Source: Bacteroidales bacterium (GTDB lineage Bacteria > Bacteroidota > Bacteroidia > Bacteroidales > GCA-2748055). Taken from it: a DNA stretch of 8,081 bases. This document shows positions 7,463 to 8,081 of this stretch, one piece after another. The stretch spans positions 1 to 8,081 of the forward strand of contig JAGLTY010000081.1 in assembly GCA_023135025.1 (NCBI GenBank). Direction: 5' to 3'. A model generated the notes under the pieces. That model saw nothing but the letters and a program-made list of their open reading frames with translations, was not told the origin of the DNA and ran no database searches. Made by a program: the position numbers and the translations under genes. Numbering within the stretch: position 1 is the stretch's first letter; the number at the start of each line of letters is the position of its first letter.

Positions 7463-8081
7463 ATGGTGAAGGTAGTCTCAAATATAGGTTGGATGGTTCT
7501 GTTGATAATGATCAGCGGGTGTGTGGAGCGCTATTATCCTGAAGATGATGACCTTATAACGGGCACCCTGGTGATCAATGCCCACCTGACGGACCAGCCG
7601 GGAGTGCAGGTCATTGAGATCTCCAGGTCGGTGGACCTGACCTCCCCTTCGTTTAACCCGGTATCGGGAAGTCTTGCCGAGGTGATCCGGGAGGATGGGG
7701 AACTAAAGGGATTTTCAGAATTCAAGCCGGGTTTTTATGAGGCTGACCTGGATGATTCGTTTCTGCAGACAGGTGCCTCTTATATGATTCATGTGATTAC
7801 ACCCGATGGGAATGAGTATGAGTCCGGTTTTGATAAGCTGCGGCCCGTGCCGGCAATCGACTCCCTCTACTATCTGGTGGAAATCAACAGTTACGCCTAT
7901 GAAGAGGATTCCACCAGCGGAGTCAGGTTCTATGTTGACTTTACCTACGATAACGAGGCCTATGAATATATCCGGTGGGATCTGACCGAGACCTATGAAT
8001 TTCACAACCCCGATATGGAGGGCTTTATATTTGATGTGGATTTTCAGCTGAAGGAGTTGCCCGATACCAGTAACTACCGCG
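7463..8081 (+). CDS. DUF4249-like lipoprotein, copy 2, 3' end beyond the window
   Basis: This is a tandem paralogue of the preceding lipoprotein gene; 206 residues are visible and the frame is open at the edge. The signal peptide ends in MISGC, with the lipidated cysteine again at residue 20. The two proteins align without a gap over all visible residues: by hand count about 139 of 187 positions from the cysteine onward are identical (about 74%), while the signal peptides barely match. Conserved blocks include ERYYP (22-26), TGTLVINAHLTDQPG (33-47) and TETYEFHNPDME (175-186). The ATG at 7463 lies 13 bp after the previous stop without a clear ribosome binding site. A later in-frame ATG at residue 11 would leave too short a signal peptide. 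The same membrane location and unknown role as copy 1 are inferred. The diagnostic C-terminal Cys motif lies outside the window. Confidence 0.88.
   Translation, partial: MVKVVSNIGWMVLLIMISGCVERYYPEDDDLITGTLVINAHLTDQPGVQVIEISRSVDLTSPSFNPVSGSLAEVIREDGELKGFSEFKPGFYEADLDDSFLQTGASYMIHVITPDGNEYESGFDKLRPVPAIDSLYYLVEINSYAYEEDSTSGVRFYVDFTYDNEAYEYIRWDLTETYEFHNPDMEGFIFDVDFQLKELPDTSNYR
7562..7603 (+). repeat. Direct repeat, copy 2 (42 bp identical to 6379-6420)
   Basis: This is the partner of the 42-bp block in the first lipoprotein gene. Identity extends to synonymous positions, while sequence just downstream (from 7604) differs at several bases. This fits a fairly recent duplication or local gene conversion between the two paralogues. 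Confidence 0.9.

Overview
The window looks like chromosomal DNA of a Bacteroidota (Bacteroidetes) bacterium of intermediate GC. The evidence is a ParE/ParC pair of the Bacteroidota type, two lipoproteins resembling the Bacteroidota-restricted DUF4249 family, weak Shine-Dalgarno sequences, and TAnnTTTG-type -7 boxes upstream of genes. I see no RNA gene, insertion sequence, CRISPR array or phage gene. Most of the window is ordinary housekeeping DNA.

Layout. Positions 1-6110 hold four genes, all on the minus strand. In transcription order they are an acyltransferase of the PlsC type (6110-5355), a Rossmann-fold methyltransferase-like protein (5358-4585, start overlapping the previous stop in ATGA), topoisomerase IV subunit B, parE (4480-2639), and topoisomerase IV subunit A, parC (2590 to beyond position 1). 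The parC reading frame stays open to the window edge, so its stop lies outside. Its last visible 90 bases are a 15-bp in-frame tandem repeat that encodes a Pro/Lys/Ala-rich tail. A 169-bp divergent intergenic region (6111-6279) separates this block from two plus-strand genes, 6280-7449 and 7463 to beyond 8081. These encode adjacent paralogous lipoproteins that are about 74% identical over the shared mature part.

How the genes work together. ParE (ATPase and Toprim) and ParC (DNA cleavage and wrapping) form the A2B2 type IIA topoisomerase that decatenates daughter chromosomes. The acyltransferase probably makes phosphatidic acid at the inner membrane. The protein coupled to it has an AdoMet-binding-like fold and no known substrate. 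DUF4249 lipoproteins are usually found beside TonB-dependent receptors, so the lipoprotein pair is probably the start of an outer-membrane uptake locus continuing past position 8081. That last point is inference.

I found no convincing undescribed system. The points most worth checking are the repeat tail of ParC, the tandem lipoprotein duplication, and the uncharacterised protein coupled to the acyltransferase.
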